From Anthopleura xanthogrammica (taxonomy: Eukaryota; Cnidaria; Anthozoa; Actiniaria; Actiniidae): a stretch of 64,000 bases of DNA. Where the stretch lies: NCBI GenBank assembly GCA_964019055.1, contig OZ025218.1:2191191-2255190 (forward strand), in the 5' to 3' direction. Positions 32,354-43,387 of the stretch are shown one piece after another (position 1 is the stretch's first letter; each line of letters starts with the position of its first letter). The notes below the pieces were generated by a model, which searched no databases, was not told where the DNA came from, and saw nothing but the letters and a program-made list of their open reading frames with translations. The position numbers and the translations under genes were made by a program.

Positions 32354-32941
32354 TAGGAGCTTAAAGTTTGGGTAAAGAAAGTGTGGGCAGCAAGACCAGG
32401 TGGACTCAGTCGAACAAGAAGTCTGCTGGTGTGGGACTACTTTAGTGCTCATCTGGTACCGTCCATCAGAAAACTCTTAGCAAACCACAACACAGACATT
32501 GTTGTCATTCCTGGTGGCCTTATTACAAGCATCGTTCAGCCATTGGATGTTTGCCTGAACAAGCCGTTCAAAGACAGAATGAGAGAAAAGTGGCTGAGCA
32601 GGATGACGGATGGAGAAAAGTCCGTAACAGCTGGGGGAAATGTCAGAGCAGCAGCGCCTTCGACTGTCACTAGCTGGGTGAAAGACTCTTGGAGTGATCT
32701 CAACGAGAGTATGATCGCCAATAAATTTAAGAAGTGCGGCATATCCAACGCCCTTGACGGAACCGAGGATGATATGTTATGGGAAGATGCTCGGGAAGGC
32801 AATGAGCCTGATGAAGAGGAGTCAGTTCCCAACCTCGAAGATGAAGAAGAAGCAGATGTTTACGATGACAGAATAACTGAAGAAGAATGGCTGGATTTGT
32901 TTGGCGACAGTGACTGTGAAAATGAATTCGAAGGATTTTAA
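32354..32941 (+). pseudogene. pogo/Tigger-like DDE_1 transposase, C-terminal fragment
   Basis: The frame reads VWAARPGGLSRTRSLLVWDY, FSAHL, VVIPGGLITSIVQPLDVCLN and KPFKDRMREKW, the end of a DDE_1 catalytic domain with the second Asp (VWD) and the QPLD-x-x-x-NKP motif of pogo/Tigger and jerky-type transposases. A long acidic C-terminus (EEEWLDLFGDSD) follows to a natural stop. The N-terminal CENPB/HTH region and first Asp are absent, so the copy is 5'-truncated or an exon remnant. A transposon-like right end lies at 33345-33446. Confidence 0.8.
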
Positions 32942-33344
32942 TCCCTGAAATGATTATAGTTAACTATGTTTCAATATATTCTCAAATAAATAGTCACAGG
33001 TATATGTTTTATGTGTAAATACTTAGTAGTGAAAACAGTGTAAATATCAGTTCTATAATACTTAGGAAAACATCGAAAATAAAAAGTTTTAATCTCAAAC
33101 TTTTGTCTTAAATCAACAATTATCATGAAATAAATAGCAGGCAAAATATTATCTGCTTGAGATAAGTGAGGAGTATGAAAGATATCTAAAACCATGTGAG
33201 GTAGTTCCCAGTCCTTCTCGATAAATGTTGCGTTTGTGAAAGCAAAACAAATCAATGTTCTTCCAAGAATTTTTGCCTGAAAATAAGAAAAACTTAAACT
33301 TATCCTGATATATGAAATTTGCCTATCCATTCCTTCATTGAACT

Positions 33345-33446
33345 TTTGGGTCGACTTATACACAAGATATCTGAAAAACACTAGATTTTGAGACGAAAAA
33401 TGGGGGGTCGACTTATACACGAAGTTGACTTATACACGGTAAAATA
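33345..33446 (+). mobile_element. Probable right end of the pogo-like element
   Basis: GTCGACTTATACACAAG, GTCGACTTATACACGAAG and TTGACTTATACACGGTAAAA are three sub-terminal direct repeats ending GTAAAATACAGTA, a form common at pogo/Tigger-type termini. No left counterpart is seen near 32340. Confidence 0.5.
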
Positions 33447-33832
33447 CAGTAAATGTATTTTCATGTATAAGACTTTGAGACCAGACTATCTCGCCTCCAA
33501 ATTTATTGACCGGAATGATATTACTACTTATAGCCTGAGAAATTCAGAAAACAAATTAGCAGTCCCGCAGCCGCATACAGAATACTTTAAAAGAAGTTTT
33601 AGTCATAGCGAAGCATTACAATTAATATCATTATTGCACGGCGTCCTGGTAGAGCAGGTTTTTATTTTAACTTCTTTCATTTTTTTTCTTCTATTATTGT
33701 ATTCAATTGTAGGCATATATTAGCTTTGGTGTATTTAATATTTCTCTGTGAATATATATAATTTATTGTGATTATCCTGAAGGACCCACCATGGGTAAAT
33801 AAAGTTATCTTATCTTATCTTATCTTAATGAT
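33447..33832 (+). mobile_element. LINE 3' end fragment with TTATC tail
   Basis: The frame reads MYKTLRPDYLASKFIDRND and YSLRNSENKLAVPQPHTEYF, the last part of an L2/CR1-type polymerase. The 3' end carries GGACCCACCATGGGTAAATA and a run of TTATC pentamers to about 33830. Confidence 0.8.
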
Positions 33833-33879
33833 TAAGCAAACTATAATGTACGCTGTATGCCTCCAGTGTATGGACTTCC

Positions 33880-34320
33880 ACTTCTGTAGAAAATGTGAAG
33901 GTTTTCAAATTACAGAAGCGCGCCACACACATTGTTTCAAATACTAACACAAGGGCAAACAGTGTACGGTAGGTCTTTTCCAAGAACTTCATTGGTTAAC
34001 TTTTCTTCATGAAGCTAAGATTCTTAAATGTGCATTATTAATTTATAAGCGCTTAAAATGAGGATTGCACTCAGAACATGGCAGAATTGCTCCAGCATAA
34101 TGTTGATATACGGCCCAGTGATACACCAACTAGATATGGCTAACTTAATTTGGTTTGCCTCATTATAAAGGGAAACAGAAGGAGCTAACTGGGTCTTTTC
34201 AAGTGTCAGCTATAAAAACTCTGGAATTCATTACCTAGCAACATTAAGAAAAGCTCCAGTTTACAAATTTTAAAGAAATCTTTATTTGAATATTTTTTCT
34301 ATACATATAACAATAATTAG
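33880..34320 (+). mobile_element. Decayed LINE fragment
   Basis: Broken frames still show LQILKKSLFEYFF-like residues near 34255-34300 after TCTGGAATTCATTACC, the usual end of a related polymerase. Several stops are present. It ends close to AT-rich sequence. Confidence 0.45.
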
Positions 34321-34625
34321 ATCATTTTATTATATCTTAATTCAACTTATATATTGACTTATATTTCATTACCTTTTCATAACTTTAATTCTTTTATTAT
34401 CAATTACTTTTTTGTTTTCCTTTTGCATATTTATTTATTCTATTATCTTCATTATCATAATTTTTATATAGTTTTTAGCATGTTAGTGAAGGCTACCAGT
34501 TTATCAGTTAATTCTACTGTCAAGTGTTACCCTCATCAAAATGAGTTTATCATCATCATCGTCATCGTCTTCATCATCATTATGTACGAAAAATTGTTAC
34601 AAAAACATCTGTTACTGAGAAAGAG
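34321..34625. other. AT-rich spacer
   Basis: Low-complexity T-rich and ATC-repeat DNA; no gene. Confidence 0.3.
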
Positions 34626-35180
34626 TTGACAAGCACATATGAGCTGGGATACAAAGATAGCCGTGAGGATGCAAGTGATGATGAAACAAATGCCACATCT
34701 CCGTTGGTCGAGTATGACCAAATACAGGACAGTAAAGAAGAGGACAATAACGTCAACGATAAAAACAATGAGTACAAATACTATGAAAAACAAGAGGAAG
34801 ATGAAGACTTCTTTATAGAGGTAAAGGTTGATAAGCGGAAGAGTAGTCACATGTTGAGTGACATTGAGCACAGGGAGAGTACAAGGAGAATTAATATTCA
34901 AGGAACTTTGGCCGCCTTCTTTGGACTCCCAGAGAGAAAGATTGAAGAGAAAACCAGTCATGACAGTGGAAGAAAAGGGGACCCTGTTCACATCGTCAGT
35001 GAAATCGAAATCGATAGTGCAAAAGGACTAGATCAAAAAGGTGCTTGCCAGTCGTCTACCAAGCAATTGGCATTGTCTGACCTACAAGAAGAGCTGGTCA
35101 GACTTTGTAGCGAGGAGCCAAAAAAAGTATTATTTCATAACCTTAAATACTTCAGGGACCACATACTCCTTTGTAGGTAA
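34626..35180 (+). CDS. Hypothetical acidic protein, 184 residues
   Basis: The frame is highly charged: SREDASDDETNATSP, EEDNNVNDKNNEYKYYEKQE, EEDEDFFIEVKVDKRK, then GTLAAFFGLPERKIEE and LSDLQEELVRLCSEEPKKVL. Composition is protein-like and frame use is maintained for 555 bases. There is no recognisable domain. The in-frame stop is followed by no obvious poly(A) signal. It may be an internal exon or relic of a nuclear protein. Confidence 0.4.
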   Translation: MTSTYELGYKDSREDASDDETNATSPLVEYDQIQDSKEEDNNVNDKNNEYKYYEKQEEDEDFFIEVKVDKRKSSHMLSDIEHRESTRRINIQGTLAAFFGLPERKIEEKTSHDSGRKGDPVHIVSEIEIDSAKGLDQKGACQSSTKQLALSDLQEELVRLCSEEPKKVLFHNLKYFRDHILLCR

Positions 35181-35931
35181 AGGAGCTGGGTATTGATCAG
35201 ATGTTTTTGCTGAATGCTATACATCTAAAAAACAGTAACACAAATTTATACAAAGGTGTGAAGATATATAGTCCCTATGATTTCTAGCATGCCCATAATT
35301 AATGACCTCAATCAATACACTGATTTTGGCAGCTGCGAGAGTGCATTTATGTGTGTTTTCATGCTTTCTAATAGTTTTTGTCATTGTTTGCCTATTCTTA
35401 GGCCTTAACTGTCATCAACCCCATGGTCCTTTGCAGTGAAATGAAGCAGAAATGCAGTTTTTCACTGAGTTTATCAAGGTTTCAAACCTTCAAACCAAAA
35501 TGCAAAGCTATAATACATAAAGTGGCCTGTGTCCAGGCTGGCTGTACCAAGAAACACCAGTCTGTGTTTTTGCATCCTGATTCAAAAATCTCAAAATGTT
35601 GCCCTATAATATTAAAAAGCAAGGGTGAAGAAAATAATGCACAGCTACGCTGGGCCATACTAATGCAGAGGAGCTGCTTCAAAGTGTATATCAGGTCTAC
35701 GATTTTTTAACAGTTTCAGCATCTCTAGATGATGTAGATAAATATCCCAAAACATTTTTTCGATTTCGAATTTTCTTTTCCCTAAAATCAGCCTTCAAAG
35801 TTACCTTTCTGACCATGCCCAGTCATGTTGGCCACTACTTCTGGAATTCTAGTGGACTGGCACTAGTTTGTGACGTAAATTCAGTAACTCAGGTCAGCTC
35901 TCTCATCTTTACTTAAGCCTTTCCTTGTAAA
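35181..35931. other. Gene-free spacer
   Basis: The 95-codon frame at 35423-35710 has no recognisable domain. No other signal. Confidence 0.3.
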
Positions 35932-36972
35932 TATGCCTAGTAGGTGCGTTGTTGGAGGCTATTCGAATGTAACTAAGAAAGGCATAAAACTTCATACAAT
36001 CCTGTATTTCAACGACGATAGAGCAATAGCAAAGACTAGGCGAAAAAGATGGGCCAACTTTCTTTTAAAACGATGATCAAAATGGACGCCTTCGGCCACC
36101 TCAGCCATATGCTCGGAGCACTTCTCTCCAAGGATTCTTTTGGAGAAGATGAAAGAAAGCTAGCCCACTTAGTAAGAGATGAGATCGGAATCGTAACATT
36201 TCCAAAGATTTATCAAGATGCTTCAAAATGTTCAGACGAAACCAACATTTCAAAGCGAAATCGAAAGGTAAGACCGAATCAGGATCGATTGATAATGTCA
36301 CACATTGAACTATGACCTGATACAATCGTTTTGCGTTTACTATAGATCCTTAGAGACATGATTGCAATACAAGTGTGTCCACTGAAGACACGGTACCTGT
36401 AGAAGAGCCTGATAACAAAGAGAGATTGCCTGAAGAAGTGTCCCCAATTAGTGTGCTACTTGTGGCATGCTAGAAGTTTGAAACATTAATAAAGTTTATG
36501 TATGTATGTATGAAGAAGAGCTTGAGACGGTTATCGAATCGGAGGATTGTTCTCTTTCGAGGGATTTCAGCACACAAACTCCAGGTTGCCTTGGCTGTAA
36601 AATGCTCAAAGAAGACAAACGTTCGCTGAACAACAAATGCATTGACTTGAGAACCAAGATCGATTCCCTGGTACTAACAAACACTTCAAAGTCATCATGT
36701 GGTGTTCAGTGTGATTTGGCAAAGGTAGACGACGATGAAGCAAATATAGAACCAGCCGATAGACACTTTAATGAAAGTATGGAACTGGAAGATGACACAG
36801 TTGACTATGATATTACCGAAGAAGAGCCTAACAGCACCCCTGAAGAAGATGTTGACTATTATCCCAACACAGAAACAGAGACAGAAACAGAGACTGAGGA
36901 TGAAGATCATGTAACAGGAATGAGGTATGGAAGGATTGGGGTACTTAATTTAAAGTTACAGGACATATTGTC
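35932..36972 (+). pseudogene. Degenerate THAP-domain gene
   Basis: ATG at 35932 starts MPSRCVVGGYSN, the first lines of a THAP zinc finger, but the second cysteine is Tyr. RRKRWANFLLKR is followed by a stop near 36058, after which the expected TSAICSEHFSP (C-x-x-H) still follows in frame. A shift then leads to DSFGEDERKLAHLVRDEIGI, a GTAAGA donor after 36267, an acceptor near 36345, and an acidic exon (36500-36970) with CLGCKMLKEDKRSLNNKC. A TATG microsatellite interrupts it near 36498. THAP proteins bind DNA; this one is broken by a stop, a lost zinc ligand and at least one shift. Confidence 0.65.
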
Positions 36973-37062
36973 TTAGAATTGTTGTAATTATAGAAATCAT
37001 CTCGATTATCTATAAGTTTGGTCGTCTAAAAGTTGGTGTCACGAACTTCATCACGGGTCAAC

Positions 37063-38540
37063 ATGGTTCAGTGTTTTGCACCAGAGTGTAGACACACTTC
37101 TGAGAGCCATACTTGTAGGTTTTTCGCTTTTCCAAGCGAGCTAAGGAAGAATGAAGAATATAAGCGCTGGATTAAACTTTTGAGGTGAGATTTTTCTTCG
37201 TTAATAACAGTTTCCCAGTAGGTTGAGAATCAAGCTATCGTTGTGTTTGTACCGCTGCCTGGCAGGTTGTTATGATTATTCTAAATACTTATCTTCTTTT
37301 ATAGGCGGGCTGACAGACTTCCTTCCAAAAGTTCTCGAGTTTGTAGCTGCCACTTTAGAGAAGGGGCAAGAGAAAACGGCCCAGAGATTTTTCAGAGAAA
37401 CGAGAAGAGTTTATTTCAACCAGATGATTACTCTGCGAAGAAGGCAAAGAGAAAGAAGACCAGCGATGTTGATAAAAGCTCACCCGGTAGCTCACAAATA
37501 TCTGTGCAAGATATGGTCAAGAAATTTCAGGAACAACAACAAGAAAATGACCAGAATAAGCCAAACCAGAAACCAGCAGCTCAGATCTTGTTGGAAGCAG
37601 AATTAGAGAGTAAGAACAGAGAGCTGGAAAAATATAAAGAGACAGAGACCTATCAACGAAGCCACTATAGCGCGCGCAACTTAACTCCTGAAGTACATAG
37701 AATGGAAACTCGTTTGCCTACTAAAGAGGTGTTTGACATTGTTGTACTTTATGCTTTACGTTTTAAGAATTCTATTCGTTATTTTTCTGGTTGGGTAGTG
37801 AATTCCATATCTTTCGAGGATCAGATTTTCATCACTTTAATGAAAGTTAGGCAAAACTACACAAATTTACATCTTGCACAGTTATTTTCTTGTAGTGTTG
37901 CTACTATTGCCAACATTACATTCTTTTTCATGACATAATGACCACCATTCCCTCTAGATTTAAGAACAGCACTTGTGCACCATCCTCATTTTCTCAATTT
38001 CATTCATGTAAGATTGTCATTGATTGCACTGACATAGAGGTTGCAACTCCAGGGCTAATGAGCCAGCAGAATGCAACCTACTCTAGCTATAGGGGGATGA
38101 ATTCCTTTAAAATTTTGATAGGTGTTGCTCCAAATGCAGTAATTACTTTTGTAAGTAAGCTCTACCCTGGGTCAATCTCAGACAAAGCTATCGTAGAGAA
38201 GTCTGGGATCTTAGAACAACTTGTGACAGGTGACCTAGTTTTAGCAGATAAGGGTTTTCTTATTCAGGACATTGTCCCAAATGGAGTCTCAGTTAACATT
38301 CCCCCTTTTTTAAATAATGGAAAATTCACTGAAAGTGAAGCGAGAGCAACTAAAGCAGTAGCAAAATGTCGCATCCATGTGGAAAGAGCAAATGCAAGGC
38401 TAAAAGATTTTAAAATTTTGAATTTTATTCCTTCTCATCTCAGATGTCATGCAGAGATTCTTGTTCAGTTGTGTTGTGCTTTAGTTAACTTACAGTTCCC
38501 TCTTATAAAGGAAGTTTGTAAAGACACAGATTTCGAATGA
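37063..38540 (+). CDS. THAP-DDE transposase (ISL2EU-type), one frameshift
   Basis: Exon 1 (37063-37184) joins exon 2 (from 37305) in phase. Together they encode an intact THAP C2CH finger: CFAPEC, FFAFPSE, YKRWIKLLR, then VCSCHF. A basic nuclear-type stretch (KKAKRKK) and coiled coil (residues ~125-150) follow, then LPTKEVFDIVVLYALRF and EDQIFITLMKVRQNYTNLHL, the helix-turn-helix region that precedes DDE_Tnp_4. The frame ends at 37938. The catalytic part continues in the -1 frame (37938-38540): VIDCTDIEV, LADKGF and HVERANARLK supply D, D and E. A single base lost near 37918 explains the split. ISL2EU transposases carry THAP and this DDE type; the convergent YqaJ gene at 38997-39515 supports that class. 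Termini were not found. Confidence 0.82.
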
Positions 38541-38778
38541 AAACTTTTTAATATAGAAATATATTTATCTCTCAATAACACAAAAGTCATCTAAATGTAC
38601 TTTTCTTTATGCTTAATAAATAACCTAACATATTGAGGCTAATAGAGCAAAAATTGTTTTGGGTTTATGATATTCTCAAATCTTTGAAATATTCTGAATG
38701 CAGTAAAACCCTGCATGTGAGAACCTGTTAGGCTAAGATTTTCATTTTAGAACCTTCTTTACATAAATACTAGGTTAT
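38541..38778. other. Spacer within probable ISL2EU element
   Basis: Non-coding sequence between the convergent transposase and the MITE insertion; AATAAA-like signals near 38614-38625 (TTAATAAATAACC) could serve the plus-strand gene. Confidence 0.35.
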
Positions 38779-38936
38779 GCACAGGGACTGTGGAGCACCC
38801 TAAAAGATAGGGGGGCTGTATAAGAGACTAATATGGAAAAAGTGGGGGGGGGCTAATATTGGAAATTATAAGAGATTAGTATGGAAAAAGGGAAAAAGTG
38901 GGGGGCTCAAGCCTCCTGTCTCCGCGGTCCCTGGTG
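38779..38936. mobile_element. G-rich MITE
   Basis: CACAGGGACTGTGGAGCAC at the left and the complement of ACCAGGGACCGCGGAGAC at the right form about 18-base ends; the interior has three GGGGGG-type tracts and a repeated ATATGGAAAAAG segment. A matching left end occurs at 646. It lies between the two ISL2EU genes. Confidence 0.65.
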
Positions 38937-38996
38937 TAATCCATAATTTCAACCTGTTATGCTCTCAATACTCAACCTAAATAAAGTTATTACCTC

Positions 38997-39515
38997 CTAA
39001 AGTTCTCCTTCTACTATTTTAGGAAAAAGTTTACAAAAATAAAAATCTGAAAGAATGTCAATGTTGTCTGACCATGACTCATCTCTCTTAATTAATAAAA
39101 TAACTGATTGTTCAGTAGTCCAAACTACAAAATAGCAAAAGTGCCTCTGGGTTAGGAACATCTGGCCTTGCACCTGATGCCAGTAGATATGGTCTTGCTT
39201 CAAAGCATAAGACCCATCATTGTTTCTTTTCAGACAAAAAGAGTCATTTGTTACAGCTTCTGATATTTCCATATTTCTTTGGGTATAAGGACATTTCACT
39301 TCTAACACATGCCGTTGACCAACAAACCCATCTGGTGATGCACCCAAAACCCCATCCTCATTGAGCCATACACCAGTTTCTTCTACAGGGAGACCAGTTG
39401 TTGACGTAAAGGCATTTACTGCCTCTTTTTCATTCTGAACTCCCCATTGGATGGCTTTTACACGGGATAGGTCATAGATTTTTGTCCTTTGCAATAAATT
39501 CTTGCTCTTTTTCAA
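38997..39515 (-). CDS. YqaJ-type nuclease (ISL2EU second protein), 5' incomplete
   Basis: The minus-strand frame encodes WGVQNEKEAVNAFTSTTGLP, GVWLNEDGVLGASPDGFVG, VLEVKCPYTQRN and HIYWHQVQGQMF. This is the YqaJ/lambda-exonuclease fold of the PD-(D/E)XK family: the acidic residue in ASPDG and E-x-K in EVKCP are the metal and catalytic residues. The N-terminal lead (usually with a TASxF motif) is missing; a stop lies just before the first TTG codon, so an upstream exon or truncation is likely. A minus-strand exon-like frame (39919-39720, GTAAGT donor) lies upstream but its residues do not match the family. ISL2EU DNA transposons are known to encode a YqaJ protein beside the transposase. Its job in transposition is not established. 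Confidence 0.85.
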   Translation of the reverse strand: MKKSKNLLQRTKIYDLSRVKAIQWGVQNEKEAVNAFTSTTGLPVEETGVWLNEDGVLGASPDGFVGQRHVLEVKCPYTQRNMEISEAVTNDSFCLKRNNDGSYALKQDHIYWHQVQGQMFLTQRHFCYFVVWTTEQSVILLIKRDESWSDNIDILSDFYFCKLFPKIVEGEL

Positions 39516-40137
39516 AAATCATTTAGTGTGTTAAGTCTCTTTTTAATCTTAGATATTGTTCCACTCGCTTCTGAGTTTCAAAAAGAACTCAAAACTCGAA
39601 TTCACGAGTATTCCTGTTTTTGACTGCTCGCATCGATAGGATGCCAAGCTATCTAACTAAGCTAACTTCTAGTGCTCCTTTTCAAGAGATATCAGACTCT
39701 GGTTCTTAGATAAATTAACTAAAGATACTTACGATATTTCGACGTCTTTAGAAGCTTTAGGAGTCCTTTAAGAACTGCAAAACCGATCCTTCCACACCAA
39801 CCATAGTCTCCTTCGCAGCCGTCATTAGTTTCGGTCCCAGATAAGAGCATGTTACGATTTGTCACTTGCATTATGGGCCAGGAACAGGGAGCCCACATAT
39901 TGAAAATTAAAGACCCCATGGCTATTAAAAAATCCCAAATTATTTCTATTATTTCTACATGAAAATTATTTCAAATATCTATTAGCTCGATCTGGAATAT
40001 ATAACATGGCCTTAAAATCCAGATAAAACCAGTTTGTCTGATGTTTTGCTGACCATGCATTGAACCTATTATGATGGGTTGCCTGTGGCATGATCCCCAG
40101 TTCCCTCAGGGGACACCCCTGAGTCTTCCTCTTTGAC
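39516..40137. other. Spacer upstream of NAXE
   Basis: Contains the exon-like minus-strand frame 39720-39919 (ending SKYR before GTAAGT). The NAXE promoter must lie here; no TATA box is evident immediately upstream of 40138. Confidence 0.35.
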
Positions 40138-41822
40138 ATGTCAGCGGGATTGAAGTCCCTTGCACTGCCTCTTCTTGTTGTGTTTTCTTCTGTTCTGATG
40201 TATATTTTACTGCGATCACTCCAAAAATACGCAAGACTTCCCTTCATATCAACCCATAATCTTATTTCTCTTAGAAGTATGAAGTATCTTAATCAAACCG
40301 AAGCTCAAAATATCGACCAAGAACTGTTCAACGAATATGCCTTCAGTGTTGACCAGCTGATGGAGCTAGCAGGATTGAGTGTTGCTGTAGCTTTAGCTAA
40401 GACGTATCCTAAACAGGGAGGTAGTGACAAGATCCTGGTCTGCAGTGGACCAGGGAATAATGGAGGTGATGGTCTAGTAGCTGCAAGACATCTAAAGCTG
40501 TTTGTAAGTCTTGAGAGATATCCTACAAAGTCTGAACGAGATATTATATTAAGCTTAACTATTTTTATTGCTCCATAATGATTGTAACCAAAGTTTTGGC
40601 AGATAAATCATTGCCATAAATACCTTCTCGCGGATTCCATATACCTTTATGCAAACATACTCTAATAATATATTCGCTTGAAAGTATATTCTACTGTCAA
40701 TGGACTACTTTGACGATATGGCAGCCATCTTGGATTGCAAGGCATTATGGGGTGTCCAGGGGGCCAAAACAAAGCACAGATGGAGGATAATATGTAAAGT
40801 TTTGCATCTGTCTTTCTTTCAAGGGTAAAAGTGATCGATGTACCATTAACTTCTTTCATTCGGAAAATATTTAGACAGTGTAACATTTAGCTGCTCTCAC
40901 TTTCCACTATATCATGAACCAAATTTTATTGTGATTCAATTTTTTTGCTGCTATTTTGGCCCCTCTGGTGAACATGCTCCCTAGCGTTAAAATAATTGAT
41001 TGTTTTGAAGTGATGTCAAAGTGAAATAGGGCAATTTTCTTCCCTGATACTCATTTGTTTGTTGCAGGGCTATGATCCAGTCATTTTCTATCCAAAAAGA
41101 CCCAACAAGCCACTAATGAACAACCTTGTAACCCAATGCCAAAAGATGAATATTACATTCCTGTCTGCACTCCCTTCTCCTGCAGATATTGATTCACAGT
41201 ACAAATTTATTGTGGATGCAATTTTTGGGTTCAGTTTTAAAGGTGATGTTCGAGCTCCTTTTGATCATGTGCTGAAAACATTGAAGGAACTACAAGTTCC
41301 ACTTTGTGCTGTTGATGTGCCTTCAGGTTAGTCCAGGGTTTGGAATTCCCACAAGATAATTGGCTAAATGCGAGTTAAAAATTACTAATATCGAGTGAAA
41401 TGAAATTGAACTCGCATTTTCTAGCTTGGGGGAAATGAAAACAAGAAATAGTGAATTGAATGGCAGGGACACCACAACAGCTTTCGCCAATTACTGTGGG
41501 CCTTTAAACAATTACTATTGGTTACATATGATATTATCTTATGAAATGTGAGATATCAAAGAAAACAATCAATGAGATTTTTTAATTTAATGATTTTGTT
41601 TTGTTATCATTTCTAGGTTGGGATGTTGAAAAAGGTAACCCAGAAGGCCTACAGCCAGATTTTCTTATTTCACTCACTGCACCTAAACTATGCGCAAAGC
41701 ACTTCAAAGGGCGCTATCATTACTTGGGAGGTAGATTTGTACCTGGATCATTATTAGAGAAATATCAACTCAGTCTGCCTGAATATCCAGGCACAGAACC
41801 TTGTGTTTTACTTCAGGAATGA
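40138..41822 (+). CDS. NAXE: NAD(P)HX epimerase
   Basis: Three exons join in phase: 40138-40503, 41068-41326 and 41617-41822 (831 bases with stop; 276 residues; mammalian NAXE is about 288). Donors GTAAGTC and GTTAGT, acceptors GTTGCAG and TTTCTAG. The enzyme epimerises the R form of hydrated NADH/NADPH so that NAXD dehydratase can repair it. The YjeF N-terminal fold is clear: [15 protein letters not shown] (50-64), the phosphate-binding GPGNNGGDG (104-112), [21 protein letters not shown] (171-181) and VPSGWDVEKG. The Asp in VDAIFG is the expected catalytic residue. The first 26 residues are hydrophobic and could be a membrane or mitochondrial lead; translation from Met48 would give a soluble form. 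No lesions. A tandem array begins about 390 bases downstream. Confidence 0.95.
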
Positions 41823-41939
41823 AAGAAAAAGGCATACAGGATCAAATGTTTTGGGGAATTTTTATGTAAGATGTGAACATTAGTTACAGCTTTCCAAGAA
41901 AAGGTCTTTAACTCACCACTGTTTTCTTGCTTTGTGCTG

Positions 41940-42056
41940 ATCAAGACAACAATTGCGACATGGAAATTGGGCAATACACTCCCGTCAATCAGAGTATGTA
42001 AAGGTTATGAGCAATCTGTTTGACTGACGGCAGTGTCGTGATTGTTGTCTTCATTA
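41940..42056. mobile_element. Imperfect palindrome, MITE-like
   Basis: AAGACAACAATTGCGACA at about 41944 and TGTCGTGATTGTTGTCTT near 42035 are near-complements; CCGTCAATCAG and CTGACGG add inner pairing. Small non-coding inverted-repeat element or relic just after NAXE. Confidence 0.5.
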
Positions 42057-42214
42057 GTTAATAGCAATGAAAATACTGTAGTGGTAAAGTAAGAGCTAAG
42101 GATTCACTCAACACCTGGCTTTTTTCAAGTGTTTAACAGAGTTGAATAGGCTTGAAATATTTATCAAAAACTATGCCAAGTAGAGGTTAACTGAAAAATT
42201 AATATGCATTAATA

Positions 42215-43017
42215 TGAATGATAGGATGCTAGGAAAGGGAGACCACAGGAAGCCCACAACAAAAGTGTTAAAATCAAAATTAAACTATGCCAAGAAGAGC
42301 TTAACTGAAAATAGGATGCTAGGAAAGAGAGACCACAGGAAGCCCACAACAAAAGTGTTAAAATCAAAATTAAACTATGCAAAGTAGAGCTTAACTGAAA
42401 ATATGCATTAATATGAAGATAGGATGCTAGGAAGGGGAGACCACAGGAAGCCCTCGACAAAAGTGTTAAAAACAAAATTAAACTATGCCAAGAAGAGCTT
42501 AACTGAAAATAGGATGCTAGGAAAGAGAGACCACAGGAAGCCCACAACAAAAGTGTTAAACTCAAAATTAAACTATGCAAAGTAGAGCTTAACTGAAAAT
42601 ATGCATTAATATGCATTAATATGAATGATAGGATGCTAGGAAAGGGAGACCACAGGAAGCCCACAACAAAAGTGTTAAACTCAAAATTAAACTATGCAAA
42701 GTAGAGCTTAACTGAAAATATGCATTAATATGAATGATAGGATGCTAGGAAAGAGAGACCACAGGAAGCCCACAACAAAAGTGTTAAACTCAAAATTAAA
42801 CTATGCAAAGTAGAGCTTAACTGAAAATATGCATTAATATGAATGATAGGATGCTAGGAAAGAGAGACCACAGGAAGCCCACAACAAAAGTGTTAAACTC
42901 AAAATTAAACTATGCAAAGTAGAGCTTAACTGAAAATATGCATTAATATGAATGATAGGATGCTAGGAAAGAGAGACCACAGGAAGCCCACAACAAAAGT
43001 GTTAAAAACAAAATTAA
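42215..43017. repeat. Tandem array of eight ~86-119 bp units
   Basis: The landmark AGGATGCTAGGAAAG recurs near 42226, 42312, 42420, 42511, 42630, 42738, 42847 and 42957. Units vary because of presence or number of ATGCATTAATATGAA segments. The last four copies have a constant ~109-base period, suggesting the most recent growth. The 151-codon minus-strand frame is simply the repeat. Confidence 0.9.
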
Positions 43018-43384
43018 ACATCTTTGAAGTGGAACTTCGACAAATATTGCTTGACGACTGGCTAATTTGTTGAGTTGTGTGATCCCTTGTCACTTAAGTG
43101 GATGTTGTTAAATATTATCAACGAATGTTACTTAATTTAGAGAAGAAAAAAAGGAAATTTGAATTCAAAAATGAAAATTATAATAAAAAACTTCTAGCAA
43201 AATGTATTGTGTGTTGTGTAATTCTAAAAACAAGCAAAACTCAAGATTCTGGCTATTTATTTACAGCAATTCAGCCATGTATCATTTGATACACACCCGT
43301 CAATCAGCCAGTGGGTCACTGATTTATTGAGTTGGATTTATTCACAAGACTGAAAGTTTCCTTGATTCAAAAATAGATAATGTA
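43018..43384. other. Spacer with no supported gene
   Basis: A 63-codon frame (43098-43289) is basic and Lys/Asn-rich in AT-rich DNA; likely chance. Confidence 0.25.
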
Positions 43385-43387
43385 CTA

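Noticed and set aside
39966..40247. 93-codon minus-strand frame overlapping NAXE exon 1
   Set aside because: It runs antisense to the NAXE start region and has no recognisable domain.
42209..42664. 151-codon frame with repeated ASCGLPFLAS
   Set aside because: It only translates the tandem array; no splice sites, start context or domain.
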